Positions 11,183 through 19,945 of a stretch of DNA of 33,369 nt are shown one piece after another. The notes beneath the pieces were generated by a model that was given only the letters and a program-made list of their open reading frames with translations, was not told the origin of the DNA and ran no database searches. The translations under genes and the position numbers were made by a program. This stretch comes from Ophiothrix spiculata (lineage: Eukaryota; Echinodermata; Ophiuroidea; Amphilepidida; Ophiotrichidae): assembly GCA_000969725.1 (NCBI GenBank), contig JXSR01S002706.1; one strand, 5' to 3'. The first letter of the stretch is position 1; each line of letters opens with the position of its first letter.

Positions 11183-11583
11183 TGATGATGCAGGGGGGGA
11201 GGGTACTTAGTACAAAAGTGACTACAGGGATGTGCCGCAAACTTGGGTAGCAAAATCAGGCTGTCTGGTATACCAATGGGTCCTTTTTCTTTGCAAAATG
11301 TGGTATTTTGATAGGTCCGTTTTTCAAAATTTTCTAAAATGGCGCAATTTTGGATTTTTTTCTAAATTTCAAACAAAAATCATGAAATTTGTGCCAAATT
11401 AGAGTAAATTTTCGGAGGAAATTTCAATTTTTGCATAACTTTAGACTCAAAATTTGGTATATGGATGGGTCCCTTTTTCTTGAAAAATGGTATATGCATG
11501 GGTGGTACTTCATATTTCCCAGCGGCACGTCTGTCCCCTTCCAAAACCAAACTTGAGTATGAGTATCCCCCCTGGGTGATGAT
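11183..11583. mobile_element. CCCCCTGG-ended MITE with 7-bp target duplication
   Basis: The direct repeat TGATGAT flanks the element at 11183-11189 and 11577-11583. The left end CAGGGGGGA (11191-) and GTGCCGC (about 11232) are matched in inverse at the right end by GCGGCACG (11522-) and TCCCCCCTGGG (11566-11576). The interior has paired 'GGTATA...ATGGGTCC...TTTTTCTT' motifs. The right end (CCAAAACCAAACTTGAGT) is shared with a fragment at 27635-27655. Non-autonomous. Confidence 0.75.
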
Positions 11584-11976
11584 CTGCCAATAGCAACATA
11601 AAATCCTTGTGATGTTGATGTGTCTTTTGGGTATATTCAGACAGCCTAGAGAACAAATTGATACAAAATAGGCAACCCAAACTCAATACATTTGTGAAAT
11701 TAAGATGTAATCTGCTTGTAAATGCTGTTGTTTGGGGAATTCATGCACCAAGTCTTTGTAGTTCATGGTGATCCTTTTGGGAGAGGATAAAAAAGTGCTG
11801 TTTGGGAGACAATTTGTGTCGGAAGAAAATTTTGTGGAGTTTGGGAATCTGGATTGTAGCATTTAGTGAATGCTTTAATAGTCCAACCTGCTTTATCCAT
11901 GATAAATAATGATCAGCCCCTCAAATTATGCAAATTCTCGTTAGCCTCCACAAATTCTGGTCACACCAGTGCTTCA
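11584..11976. other. Stretch without a recognisable gene
   Basis: No exon, element or tandem repeat is visible. Confidence 0.5.
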
Positions 11977-12018
11977 CCTCCCCCTCTCCCCCCTCCCCGC
12001 CTCCCTCCCTCCCTTCCC
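11977..12018 (-). other. Polypyrimidine tract, G-quadruplex motif on the minus strand
   Basis: 42 bases are all C/T except one G at 11999. The minus strand reads GGGAAGGGAGGGAGGG and continues in G-runs, satisfying the usual four-run quadruplex pattern several times over. It could also form triplex DNA. No gene is attached to it. Confidence 0.8.
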
Positions 12019-12260
12019 ATAGGCCATTCAGACCCCTTTCTGATAAGTGTAGTGCACTTTTTGATAAAAAGGGAATAAATGTGAATATTTTTGACTCAAA
12101 AATTTAGATACTGAAGGCTTTCAATATTGTCACAAATGGTGGTGTCAGTCCCAGTGTCAGTATTGGTTGTCGAGGCTTATATGAGAGGGTGGGTGACTCT
12201 CAAAATGACTGCATGTAGGGTCCCTTTTGTATCATGTGTTGTATGTATGCCCATTTAGTA

Positions 12261-12422
12261 AGGGATGCACCATTAGAGTGGGAGTAGGAAGTTAGGGTAA
12301 GGGTTGGATTTATTTTCCTGTCATATCTTTCATGTTTTTTCTTTCTTTTTTTATTATATTCAGTTACACCAGTGATTTATTGAGGGAACATTTTTTTCTC
12401 CAAACTTCCTACTCCCTTGATA
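12261..12422. mobile_element. MITE copy 1 of the GGGGCGCACCATTAGA family, 3' end truncated
   Basis: The left end AGGGATGCACCATTAGAG then GGGAGTAGGAAGTTAGGGT is matched by the inverse AAACTTCCTACTCCCTTGA at the right. The outermost ~20 bp of the right TIR are missing where the next copy begins (12423/12424). The order suggests that copy 2 inserted into, or recombined with, this end. Confidence 0.7.
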
Positions 12423-12658
12423 AGGGGCACACCATTAGATTAGGGGGGAGCAGGAAGTTTTTGGGAAAAGAAATCCCCCTCCATAGGCAGAAGAAAAAAA
12501 ATTACCCCTTATATTACCCCTTTACATGGAATAGGTAAAAAACCAGTAGGCCTAATTTCTAAGAAAAAAAAGAATTCGCCCCCGAACAGGAGGCGGAAAA
12601 AAAATCAACCCTGAACCTAACTTCCTGCTCCCCCCTGGAAATCTAATGGTGCGCCCCT
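12423..12658 (-). mobile_element. MITE copy 2 of the GGGGCGCACCATTAGA family
   Basis: The TIR is AGGGGCACACCATTAGAT plus GGGAGCAGGAAGTT at the left, with the inverse AACTTCCTGCTCCCCCCTGG plus ATCTAATGGTGCGCCCCT at the right. The interior (CCCCCTCCATAGGCAGAAG, then GGAATAGG) is the reverse complement of the interior of the copy at 13999-14220, so this copy is in opposite orientation. An octamer TAGGCCTA sits inside at 12547-12554. Confidence 0.85.
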
Positions 12659-13390
12659 AATGAATATCTAATGGTGGTTCTCAAACAACCCCTCCTGGCG
12701 CCATGCATATATGATGTGCACTACACTATTTAGAGCCCCATTTTGAAGTGGATGAACACAGTGGATGGAACTTTATGTGGGGTGCCCCCCACCCCCCTAC
12801 ATGGCTAGAATGTCTTGACTAAAAACAGCCATCACTACATCTCGCCAGCACCAAAATCGGCAGACATCTCGGAGCCTCCTACAACCCTTACCCATCTGGT
12901 ATACCCATTTATGACAGTTAGCCTCGGCCTCATAAAAAGCTGGCAAAATACGCACTATAAATCTTGGAGTTTGAATTGACTTGATTTCTCTTTTATTTTG
13001 TTAGAGCTGTTGGATTTGTCTGTGTGACCTTGTTGAAATAAGTTCAAATGAGAACGTTGAATCTAATAAATGAAATAATTTACCATACCAGATTGGTAAT
13101 TATGAATTGTTGAACTACGACCTAGCTGTTTCGAATTTTGGATAACAATTGAATAACAAACAAAGATCAAATGTTTTAAACGTTTATTGAGAAACTTGAT
13201 TTCAGGAAACTTGATTTATCTAGGATTTGTCTCCTAAAAGTTGCTGTAGGTACTGTAACAATTTTATCAACTACTTTGTTTCAACATTTCTTTTGGCAAT
13301 CTCCTTGTAAGAAGAAACACATCTTTTTATCCTGGTTATTGACTTTCTAAAATTGTTGGTACAGCTAGGAAACATTTGAAATTCATCTTT
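12659..13390. other. Stretch without a recognisable gene
   Basis: ATCTAATGGTGG at about 12666 looks like a further relic of the preceding MITE end. Otherwise there is a C-rich patch (12784-12799) and AT-rich sequence with nothing supportable. Confidence 0.5.
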
Positions 13391-13391
13391 A

Positions 13392-13679
13392 AAGGTTGGT
13401 TCAGAGTTTTTTGGCACGCCGAATATTCGATGCAACAACTATTCATATTTAAAATTAGGAGACACTAATGCACCTCGGGGTTAGAAGAGATTTGATGATA
13501 TCTTATAGAATACTTTTTTTTCACAACTGCATCAAAGTTTTATCATGAAATAGTCGTTATTCATTACATAGATATGTGTGACATTTAATTGAATAACAAA
13601 TACATATGGCACAAAAGTGGCATAGAATATTCTATAGGAAGAAAACTCTTAATAGGAAGAAAACTCTTAACCAAGCCTT
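13392..13679. mobile_element. Probable TIR element with duplicated terminal segment
   Basis: AAGGTTGGTTCAGAGTTTT at the left (13392-) pairs with the inverse AAAACTCTTAACCAAGCCTT at the right (ending 13679), with two or three differences. Just inside the right end, the 18-mer TAGGAAGAAAACTCTTAA is present twice (13635-13652 and 13653-13670), so the terminus has been tandemly duplicated. A palindrome ATAGAATATTCTAT lies next to it (13623-13636). The target duplication is unclear. Confidence 0.55.
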
Positions 13680-13997
13680 ACAGAGACCAGTTTCTACCAA
13701 ATCTTAAAGTTGATTGGACATGACAACTAGTAAATGAGAAAATTGATTTTGTTTCTTATTCAATCATCTCAACTGCTTTTGCAGAAAATGCTTTGAAACT
13801 AGTTTGTCTAAATGTTGTCAAATCATTAGCAACAAAAAGGATGCTGAGATGTAGGCCTATTTTGTACCCACTCAAAGGGTGATTAAAGCTCTTCACTGTA
13901 CTATATCCCAATCTTATAAAAATCATTGAAATAAATAAGGCTGAAGTGATTACTGATTACAAATTTTGTCACATTCATAATAATTTTCTACCATTTT
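13680..13997. other. Stretch without a recognisable gene
   Basis: Nothing supportable. One TAGGCCTA octamer occurs at 13852-13859. Confidence 0.5.
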
Positions 13998-13998
13998 A

Positions 13999-14220
13999 GG
14001 GGCGCACCATTAGATTTCCAGGAGGGAGCAGGAAGTTGGGTTCGGGTTGAATTTTTTTTCACGTCCCGTTCGGGGGATGATTTTTTTTCTCAGAAAATAC
14101 TGTTTTTCCCCTATTCCATGTTCAGGGGTGAATTTTTTTCCTTCTGCCTATGGAGGGGGAATTTTTTTTTATACTTCCTGCTCCCCCCCCCCCCCTCCTG
14201 GAAGTCTGATGGTGCGTCCC
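13999..14220 (+). mobile_element. MITE copy 3 of the GGGGCGCACCATTAGA family
   Basis: The left end GGGGCGCACCATTAGATT plus CCAGGAGGGAGCAGGAAGTT is inverted at the right as ACTTCCTGCTCC, a C-run, then CTGATGGTGCGTCCC. Four T8-10 runs follow GAA/GA motifs inside. TA dinucleotides lie within 1-2 bases of each end (13997-13998, 14222-14223). The 74-codon frame across it is low-complexity. Confidence 0.88.
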
Positions 14221-14708
14221 GTAGGTCAATGTTTGGCCTATCGGATGCTGCTGTTGTATGACAGTAAATAGGCCTAGATGTCAAGCCTCTTCTTGAACCC
14301 CAGATTTACAGATGGTTTTCTGCTCCAATAGAGCTGCTATTGACATTGATTCACATACACAGCTGTTACAAGAAATGGTGACTTTGAACTCAATTTGGGT
14401 CATCCTAGACCAAATTATTACAAATCATGCTTCATATAAAAAAGACATAAAAGTAGAAAAATAGACTTTAAGGTCATCAGAAGATATCAATGAAATCTAT
14501 TATATGTCAAAATCACTCACATCACCACAACATGTAAGATAATACTACATGACAATGAACTAGTCATAGGTCTAAATCACTTGGTGTGTAGCTGATTTTA
14601 ATAAGAATTTTAATTAGTTGCAAAACAGATTTAGGCAATTATTTTAGTAGTGTGATGATATTTTATGTAACCAAATGAGGGGAACTACTAAAACCAACAT
14701 ATGGATAT
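14221..14708. other. Stretch without a recognisable gene
   Basis: Unique-looking AT-rich sequence. TAGGCCTA occurs at 14269-14276. No coding or repeat signal. Confidence 0.5.
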
Positions 14709-14862
14709 TAAGGCCATGTCACACATCACCGTACAGTGCAAATAACGTACTAATAACGTACACTGGTTTGGTAATCGATTACATGTATTTCAATGACCAA
14801 ACCAGTGTAGTACGTTATTAGTTCGTTATTAGTACGTTTCGTGATATGTGACAGAGCCCTTA
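14709..14862. mobile_element. TA-flanked fold-back MITE (long hairpin)
   Basis: A 150-bp element (14711-14860) is bracketed by TA (14709-14710, 14861-14862). The arms are about 60 bp: AGGCCATGTCACACATCACC, then two ACGTACTAATAACG-type blocks and ACACTGGTTTGGT, all inverted on the right side around a ~20-bp loop. TA duplication fits mobilisation by a Tc1/mariner-type transposase in trans. It would fold into an almost continuous hairpin if transcribed. Confidence 0.88.
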
Positions 14863-16126
14863 GATGGGAGCAGGGCTAGGGAGAAAGTTGTCTTTAGATT
14901 ACTCCTATACTTTACGACATGGTAGACCATACTCCCGACTATACTTCAAAATCTTGGGCAATATGATATTCTGTAAAAATAAAAATAAAAGCACATTGCT
15001 GTGGGCTAGTGAGTAGAAAAATGTGGCCTTTACCATGGGTCACATATTGCATGGCGAAATAAGCTTGAAGGCAGAAAGGCCAGGAATAGTTTACCTGGAA
15101 TCAGACAGATAAAATAACCTTGGTGCTACCAAATATCAGTGATCAGTGAAGTATGGTGATGTTTGCATGTAGGATATGTTATAAGTCCTAAGTTCTCCAC
15201 ACTGCTGCAGAAATTTGAGGTGTAACATGGAAAATGGAATTTTGAACAAAACTTTCAAAATTAAGTTAGTTAGTTATTAACTAGTTATTGCATAAAATAG
15301 GCTAATATACTATTATAATATGCCTAAAAGGTCAAAAAAAAACCTGCTTTACCTTGTACAAAATGTCCTCATTATCACCTACTGTACAATAAGATACTGA
15401 ACAGTTATTTATTTTTTTCCTAACATTTATTCCCCAATGATTGTAGAGTTCTACGCATTTTACTGAGAAAATTACAGTCTTATCTTGCTGCAACCACCTT
15501 TATACTACAACCATCAAATTCAAAGATACTTGAAATAGGAATATGCTTGCAAAGTACGTTATGTAGAGATTTCTCACTGATTTTGGAAATCTATTTGCTC
15601 TCAAATTGAATGATTCCTGTACAATTCCAAGACTGATAGACATCTCTCTCTCTTTCTCTCTCTCCAGCTTGAATCATGGCATGAGTAGCTTGACATACTA
15701 AATCCAGTTTGATCTTGACAAGACGAGAGAAATTATCATAAAACTCATCATTTTTTGTGATTCGACTGTTTTTTGGTGTGTTTTTGTAGTTTAATTTGAC
15801 ATTTTAACGAGTTCAACCTGTTTTTTCCATTCACAGTCAATTTTATAGACAATTAGTACATATCTGTGATTTCTTAAGGTTTTTTGCTGAAATTCATTCC
15901 CAACAATGACAATTGTATGGCAAGTAAGATCTGTGATTTGACTGAATATGCAAGCTTTCACAATTTAGAAAGGAATGGGAACTCAGAAAAGAGAGGGAAC
16001 TCTGAAATATTTATTGGACAAAAAATAGAGTTTACTTTTGAAGTGGACACAGCACCTATGTTTCGAAAAATACAGACTAATTTGCTTCCTTGTATGGTCA
16101 TATTGGCTTATGTGCATTAATCGGCT
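14863..16126. other. Stretch without a recognisable gene; one CT microsatellite
   Basis: Apart from a (CT)n tract at 15643-15665 I see nothing supportable. A 78-codon plus frame (15884-16120) has no splice signals or recognisable motif. Confidence 0.5.
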
Positions 16127-16465
16127 GCCTGCTGCAAACCAAGCCCGTAGCCAGGGGGATGCAGTGGAGGTGTCACCCCCAAATTTGACTATGTACCAAA
16201 AAGGTCCACAAAAAGTCCCTAAATGTCCACCAAAAGGACACCCAAAGCACCAAAATATGTACATAAATGTAGGTCATTTTTAATAAAATACTGCACATAA
16301 TGCTAGCAAAGTGCCAAAAACATTTTTTTTTTGCTTGTCACTTTATCAAAACCACTAAAATTAGTTTTGGGTTGACCAAAACGAAAATTTTTCCTCCAAA
16401 AAGTCCACTTTTTGAAAATCCGCCCCCCCCCCTGAAAAAATCCTGGCTACGGGCCTGCTGCAAAC
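16127..16465. mobile_element. GCCCGTAGCCAGG-ended MITE with an apparent 12-13-bp flanking repeat
   Basis: GCCCGTAGCCAGG (16143-16155) is inverted exactly as CCTGGCTACGGGC (16442-16454). The element is flanked by the direct repeat GCCTGCTGCAAAC at 16127-16139 and 16453-16465. Ends containing CGTAGCCAGG are common in animal genomes, as I recall. The interior is A-rich on the plus strand with repeated GTCCAC/AAAAAGG motifs. Frames crossing it on both strands are not genes. Confidence 0.8.
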
Positions 16466-16469
16466 TACA

Positions 16470-16854
16470 AGATTTATAGAGTATAGTTACTGCTCTCCAT
16501 CTATTTATCCAATTGTATTTAGAGGTTTTAATTTTATATTCCACATTGTTATCACTTTGAAGCAATCGTTGTATTTGAATTCAAAGCAAAAAGTACAGGG
16601 ACCCCAGGAGAGATGTGCTTAAAAAACAGCGCTAAGTACTAAATGCGCATGGTTTGACTAAACATATTGTATCAGACGTGAGTACGCATCAACGAACCTT
16701 TACACGACTGATCTCATTATTAGATCAAAATTCACCACCTTGCCCAACCATCACGACTGTATTGTCCCGTAAAACAGTTATCATTGAGCGATAATTTCTA
16801 ACACTTTCATAGATAGTGTACAAGTTTATTTTTTAAACACTTTCTGTGTAAGCT
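16470..16854. other. Stretch without a recognisable gene
   Basis: AT-rich sequence with nothing supportable. Confidence 0.5.
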
Positions 16855-17206
16855 TTAAAGCAATACTATAAGATTTTGATCAAAAATGGTTTATAGTAAA
16901 CACAGCATAAAATGGAGGAATATGACTATCTAAAAGGGTTTTCAAGTGTATTGTTTAAAAATGTTTTGCTACCAAAAATTGTATAAAAAACACATGCATG
17001 CTTTCCTATACTAATACATGTGGAATTAAATTCGGAATCCCGAATTTAATTCACCAAATGGCCATAACAGAAAAAGTAAGCATCTTTGAGCCAAATCGTT
17101 TGGAGGGTATTCATATCTACAAAAAACAAACACAATAAACCAAAAAATCGAAAGTCATGGGTGACAGGGGTCGCTTCATTTTTAACACTTTATAGTATTG
17201 CTTTAA
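16855..17206. mobile_element. TTAA-flanked MITE, AGCAATACTATA ends (copy 1)
   Basis: TTAA (16855-16858) then AGCAATACTATA; at the right TATAGTATTGCT then TTAA (17203-17206). These are perfect 12-bp TIRs with a 4-bp TTAA duplication, as made by piggyBac- or Kolobok-type transposases. The interior includes a near-palindrome around AATTCGGAATCCCGAATT (about 17026-17048). Its last ~99 bp are repeated beyond the assembly gap. Confidence 0.9.
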
Positions 17207-17267
17207 CCAGTGAGTGCTTGATTTAGCAATTTGAACTACATGATGTCCAAAGAGACTCATTTACAAG
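17108..17267. repeat. Left copy of the segment duplicated across the N gap
   Basis: 160 bp starting TATTCATATCTA and ending TTTACAAG immediately before the Ns. It recurs as 17318-17478 immediately after the Ns with a few substitutions and a short A-run length change. It includes unique flanking DNA (CCAGTGAGTGCTTGATTTAG onward) as well as element sequence. Confidence 0.95.
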
Positions 17268-17317
17268 NNNNNNNNNNNNNNNNNNNNNNNNNNNNNNNNN
17301 NNNNNNNNNNNNNNNNN
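17268..17317. other. Assembly gap of exactly 50 N
   Basis: Fifty consecutive Ns. The round number suggests a placeholder, not a measured size. An 82-codon minus-strand frame that spans it is an artefact. Confidence 0.98.
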
Positions 17318-17478
17318 TATTCATATCTAAAAAAACAAACCCAATAAACCAAAAAAAATCGAAAGTCATGGGTGACAGGGGTTGCTTCATTTTTAACACT
17401 TTATAGTATTGCTTTAACCAGTGAGTGCTTGATTTAGCAATTTGAACTACATGATGTCCAAAGAGACTCATTTACAAG
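17318..17478. repeat. Right copy of the segment duplicated across the N gap
   Basis: Matches 17108-17267 with about four substitutions and a small indel, and begins exactly at the end of the gap. The most likely reading is two overlapping contig ends (possibly two haplotypes) that were not merged. Confidence 0.95.
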
Positions 17479-17677
17479 TAACTTCGGGAGCATCAGTTGT
17501 AACACCTTGAGATCAAGATATCCAAATTGCCAGTAAATTTCACCTAGATTTGGTAAGTTTCTTTTTGGAATCTAAACTGACTAGTTTGTAGGACCCAAAA
17601 GACTCATATTAACTCTAATGACATGATGGTGGTGTTTATTTGTTCAATACTGACTATCCATCATGTTATGTGTGTTC

Positions 17678-17857
17678 TTAAAAGCAATACTAAAAGATTT
17701 TGATCAAAATGAACTTGAGTCAAAACAGCCTGAAAATGCAGGAATATGGCTATCAAAGAGCATTTACAAATGTATTTTGGCAAAAATATGTTTAAAAAGT
17801 CATGGGTGACAGGAGGCACTTCATTTTTAGATCTTATAAGTTATAGTATTGCTTTAA
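17678..17857. mobile_element. TTAA-flanked MITE, AGCAATACTA ends (copy 2, shorter)
   Basis: TTAA (17678-17681) then AAGCAATACTAAAAGATTTT; right end TTATAGTATTGCT then TTAA (17854-17857). It shares the left interior (GATTTTGATCAAAA, GGAATATGRCTATC) and the right interior (AAGTCATGGGTGACAGG) with the element at 16855-17206. It lacks about 170 bp of the middle, so it is an internal-deletion derivative of the same family. Confidence 0.88.
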
Positions 17858-18240
17858 GTGACAGCATAGCTTGTTCACTAACTTTTGCATCGATCCATAC
17901 CAGTTACTAGAAATTTGTACACGTCTCAAAATTTTTAATTTCTGTCATATTTTGACCATTTGTTTAAGAATAGGTGTACAGTTTTGTAGGACATTTGATA
18001 AAGATTTCAGAATATTAGTTCTGTGGAAATATTGAATTTCAATAAGCACTTTATTCAGTTTTTGAGAAAGAAAATTTTCTGTTCGTTTGCTGTTATAAGA
18101 AATTTACCAAAATTTTCATAGCCAGTATATTATGTTTATAAACATAGTAGATAACCTCTCTCTCTCTCTCTCCCACTCTCTGATGCATCAAATAAATTCA
18201 GTTTTGTCCTGATTTTATGAATGTCAATTGCCAGATATTC
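17858..18240. other. AT-rich stretch with a CT microsatellite
   Basis: (CT)n at about 18155-18172. Nothing else is supported. Confidence 0.55.
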
Positions 18241-18455
18241 TGCTAGATGCTGGCCGCTGTAGCCAGCATAAGCTACCCCAGCTCACACTGCATAGCTTGC
18301 AGTGAATGGAGCGCTTACGCCTGGCCTCTTGACTAAGCTGACTGCATTAGTGCCGCATCACTGGCATAATAGATGGGATCGTTGGACGATCAAAGTAGCG
18401 GCATGCAGCGTGCGTTTGCTGCGCTAGCGGAGATGATGGTTAATTGGGGCGATAA
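18241..18455. other. GC-rich island without a recognised gene
   Basis: A sharp local rise in G+C with many CpG-containing words (GGAGCGCTTACGCC, GTGCGTTTGCTGCGCTAGCG) stands out against AT-rich surroundings. The longest frame I read is about 29 codons from ATG at about 18247. It could be an untranslated exon, a regulatory element, or a relic of a GC-rich repeat; the sequence does not decide. Confidence 0.3.
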
Positions 18456-18951
18456 GGCTTGTTTAATCCCATTGATTTGGATAAAACTGTATAATTTCTG
18501 GACTGGAAGGGATTTTTATAATTCGATGCTTTAGGTATCCAAGGATGTGTTGACTTACTGTAAATTGGTGATTTGATAAATAATAGTGGAGTCAAATTCT
18601 ATTTAATGGTGGTCACAATACTTAGTGATATTTTAATAAATTTATGTGACCTGTCCTTGCAAAATGAGGAAAAATCAAGAAAGCCTGAAATTGTAAGCTT
18701 TAAAATGACACATCGCTTGTTGTTAGTTGTTTTGGCAATGATTACATCAATATTTCCCTTCAAATTATTATGTTTTTAACCGATATTGAATAGCGTTTTT
18801 GTGCTGTGCTGTATCGTGTTCTTTTTCTGCCGACTTTGTCTCAGAAACAAGACTCAAATGGAAAGAAGAAGAGTTTCAATCAGTTGAAAGAAATGAAATT
18901 TTAATAACTGAAACAGTTGAAACAGTAAATTAATATAAGTGGCTCCTCTCT
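18456..18951. other. Stretch without a recognisable gene
   Basis: AT-rich. A 68-codon plus frame (18573-18779) is hydrophobic toward its end but has no other support. Confidence 0.5.
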
Positions 18952-19251
18952 GTATATGTGTCCATGCAATAAGAAGAGTCCCTAGCTGTTTTCTCCCGAC
19001 GATAAAATTGTAAAAATTTGAGATTTTCTTTCCATTTTTTCCGTAAAATGTGGTTAGAATTTGGTTGTAAGGTACATTACACAGGTAAGATATAGGGTTT
19101 GGGTTAGGTTTAGGGTTAGCAACAGGTTTAAACATTTTGAGTGATAGGGTTTTGGTTAAATTCTATGGTCAGGTTACCAAAATTTTACGAGTCAATTAAA
19201 AGTCGTCGGGAAAAAATAGGGATTCTTCTTGTTGCTATGTCCATATATGTA
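18952..19251. mobile_element. Fold-back element with a degenerate telomere-like core
   Basis: The left arm (18952-19011: TATATGTGTCCATGCAATAA, then GAAGAGTCCCT, then TCCCGACGA) is inverted on the right (about 19190-19249: TCGTCGGGAAAAAATAGGGA, then TTCTTCTTGTTGCTATGTCC, then ATATATG). The core at 19090-19130 reads TAGGGTTTGGGTTAGGTTTA and GGGTTAGC, a degenerate run of TTAGGG-like words. No transposase is present, and the exact boundaries are uncertain. Confidence 0.65.
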
Positions 19252-19359
19252 AACCTGGTCATTCATTGACCAACTAACTTATGTTTACAAAATCCAAGGA
19301 GAAATACTGTTGCATTTTATGTAGCTTACAATAGATTTTGCTGCTTTTCCTATCTACAG

Positions 19360-19543
19360 CCTTGCCATATGGACAGCATGCTTATATTTTGTTTACATCC
19401 TGTCCTGTCCATTCATCAAGAGAATCTCAGAGTCAACATCACACATCATCGCAAGCCCCAGTTTTAATAGCCATTCACACAGGGACCTACTCATGCAATA
19501 GATACAGACAACCTGTAGGCCCAATTGGGAAATCCCCATATGG
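19360..19543 (+). CDS. Candidate internal coding exon, unrecognised protein
   Basis: A strong acceptor (GCTGCTTTTCCTATCTACAG ending at 19359) opens a single uninterrupted frame of about 61 codons up to a possible donor TATGG/GTAATC (GT at 19544-19545); reading on, a TAA follows at once. Early residues read LPYGQHAYILFTSCPVHSS, followed by a Ser/Gln/His-rich stretch and a Tyr/Arg/Pro-containing end. Two bases of a split codon lie at each end if these sites are used. I do not recognise the family. The donor is mediocre, so the stretch could also be a terminal exon ending at TAA, or chance. No second exon could be linked to it. Confidence 0.35.
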
Positions 19544-19549
19544 GTAATC

Positions 19550-19865
19550 CCCGGCATGTGTAATATAGGCCATGTAATGAGGATATATAGCGATAACTAG
19601 TTAAACCATTGGGAACGAGAGGCCGGGGACTGACAATAGTTTGGCTAAGCTCTACACTGACTGACCGCTTGGCTGGCTGGCTAGACAGAGTCAGCTAACG
19701 GTCAGATCTCTCTGGACGTGGTCACTTGGGGTCTGTCCTATCTTGCATGTCTGCAGTGTTTATTATGGTGAATTGGATGCACTTTTGGATAGAGGAATGC
19801 AAGTCAAATTACCTTCCCAAGTTCATTTATGAATGAAAATCAATATGGATGATTTTGAATGTATC
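19550..19865. other. Stretch without a recognisable gene
   Basis: Moderate G+C (19610-19740, with tandem GGCT words) but no open frame of note and no repeat partner in the window. Confidence 0.5.
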
Positions 19866-19945
19866 TGGAATGAGGTCTGGTTTAAAGGGACAAGCCTAGG
19901 TCCCATGGAATGAGGTCTGTTTTAAAGGGACAAGCCTAGGTCCCA
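19866..19945. repeat. Perfectly spaced 40-bp tandem duplication
   Basis: TGGAATGAGGTCTGGTTTAA, then AGGGACAAGCCTAGGTCCCA, is followed immediately by a second copy with one difference (GGTTT to GTTTT). Recent by its identity. Confidence 0.95.

Noticed and set aside
15983..16565. Several 75-93-codon frames on both strands
   Set aside because: They lie over or across the GCCCGTAGCCAGG element and its C-run; repeat-derived.
17223..17471. 82-codon minus-strand frame across the N gap
   Set aside because: It contains the 17 unknown codons of the gap and the duplicated assembly ends.
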